A stretch of 7,022 nucleotides of DNA, taken from assembly GCA_963588595.1 (NCBI GenBank), contig CAVAIA010000062.1, positions 1-7,022 on the forward strand. The letters are read 5' to 3'. Made by a program: the position numbers and the translations under genes. Shown piece by piece: positions 6,823 through 7,022 of this stretch (position 1 is its first letter; each line of letters starts with the position of its first letter). The stretch comes from Phoenicibacter sp963588595. GTDB taxonomy: Bacteria; Actinomycetota; Coriobacteriia; Coriobacteriales; Eggerthellaceae. The notes beneath the pieces were generated by a model, which was not told the origin of the DNA, did not search any database, and saw only the letters and a list, made by a program, of their open reading frames with translations.

Positions 6823-6851
6823 TTTGTTCTGTTTAGTTTGTTCTCTGTTAG
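6823..6851 (+). repeat. Imperfect tandem repeat in symporter leader
   Basis: TTTGTTCT occurs at 6823-6830 and 6837-6844, each followed by a GTTTAG- or CTGTTAG-type tail. This gives two units of 14 and 15 bases lying between the -10 box and the ribosome binding site. Function is unknown. Confidence 0.35.
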
Positions 6852-6863
6852 ATTAGTTTCTGC

Positions 6864-6879
6864 AAAGGAGGGAATGATG
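6864..6879 (+). promoter_or_regulatory. Strong ribosome binding site with two adjacent ATG codons
   Basis: AAAGGAGG at 6864-6871 is a near-perfect site. Two in-frame ATG codons follow, at 6874 and 6877. The second has the better spacing (five bases versus two) and is chosen as the start; the difference is one methionine. Confidence 0.8.
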
Positions 6880-7022
6880 GGTTTTATCGATTTTCTTAAT
6901 GGCCCAGTCCTTGACGGGGTCAATTTGATCAACGGTTACCTAACTGACTATGTTTTAGTCGTTTTGTTGATCGCAACGGGGCTTTACATCTCCATCAGAA
7001 CAAAGTTTGTTCAGGTTCGCTG
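6877..7022 (+). CDS. Alanine/glycine:sodium symporter (AGCS family), 3'-truncated
   Basis: Only the first 48 codons are in the window. The translation begins MGFIDFLNGP and continues through a hydrophobic segment (about residues 22-40) into GLYISIRTKFVQVR. That ending closely fits the AGCS N-terminal pattern, in which the first membrane span runs into G-[LT]-Y-x-[ST]-[IL]-R and then F-x-Q-x-R. Members carry alanine or glycine into the cell with sodium. The gene is a separate unit from eno, with its own leader after a terminator. The family call rests on a short stretch, and the substrate cannot be told. Confidence 0.75.
   Translation, partial: MGFIDFLNGPVLDGVNLINGYLTDYVLVVLLIATGLYISIRTKFVQVR

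Noticed and set aside
6744..6873. Glycine or other riboswitch before the AGCS symporter
   Set aside because: The structured part ends in a T-run and fits an eno terminator. The stretch after it (6801-6873) is short and T-rich and shows no aptamer-like conserved segments.
1..7022. Mobile element, CRISPR array, tRNA or rRNA
   Set aside because: No transposase or integrase motifs, no regularly spaced repeat-spacer units, and no cloverleaf or rRNA segments were seen; intergenic space is too short for most of these.

Overview
The window is an ordinary-looking chromosomal segment, with all genes on the + strand and little spare DNA. It suggests a low-GC member of the Actinomycetota, most plausibly the Coriobacteriia. 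The grounds are: a SEDS glycosyltransferase and PbpA-like transpeptidase directly upstream of a PASTA-type PknB kinase (an actinobacterial arrangement); an enolase whose C-terminus carries the TGAPxRSDR form common in actinobacteria; a CBS-domain family II pyrophosphatase, a type known from Coriobacteriia and Clostridia; and GC content roughly in the mid-40s percent by eye. The taxonomic placement is an inference.

Layout: (1) 1-1892, the 3' part of a gene cut by the window edge. It encodes in one reading frame the C-terminal half of a RodA/FtsW-type polymerase and a complete class B penicillin-binding protein. (2) 1893-2018, a leader with a possible extended -10 promoter and three GCACT repeats. 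(3) 2019-3935, pknB, a transmembrane Ser/Thr kinase with four extracellular PASTA domains. (4) 3967-5343, a CBS-regulated manganese-dependent inorganic pyrophosphatase, 31 bp behind pknB and probably co-transcribed. (5) 5344-5412, a very AT-rich spacer. (6) 5413-6699, enolase. (7) 6700-6800, an AT hairpin followed by a strong intrinsic terminator. (8) 6801-6876, a promoter/leader region. (9) 6877-7022, the first 48 codons of an alanine/glycine:sodium symporter (AGCS family), cut by the right edge.

How the parts fit together: the fused SEDS-PBP would polymerise and cross-link peptidoglycan, and PknB would sense muropeptides or lipid II through its PASTA domains and phosphorylate cytoplasmic targets. 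The pyrophosphatase removes PPi from biosynthesis and is probably tuned by adenine nucleotides through its CBS pair. Enolase is central glycolysis. The most noteworthy points are the SEDS-PBP fusion and the kinase-pyrophosphatase adjacency, which makes the pyrophosphatase a candidate kinase substrate. I found no mobile element, CRISPR array, RNA gene or obviously novel system.
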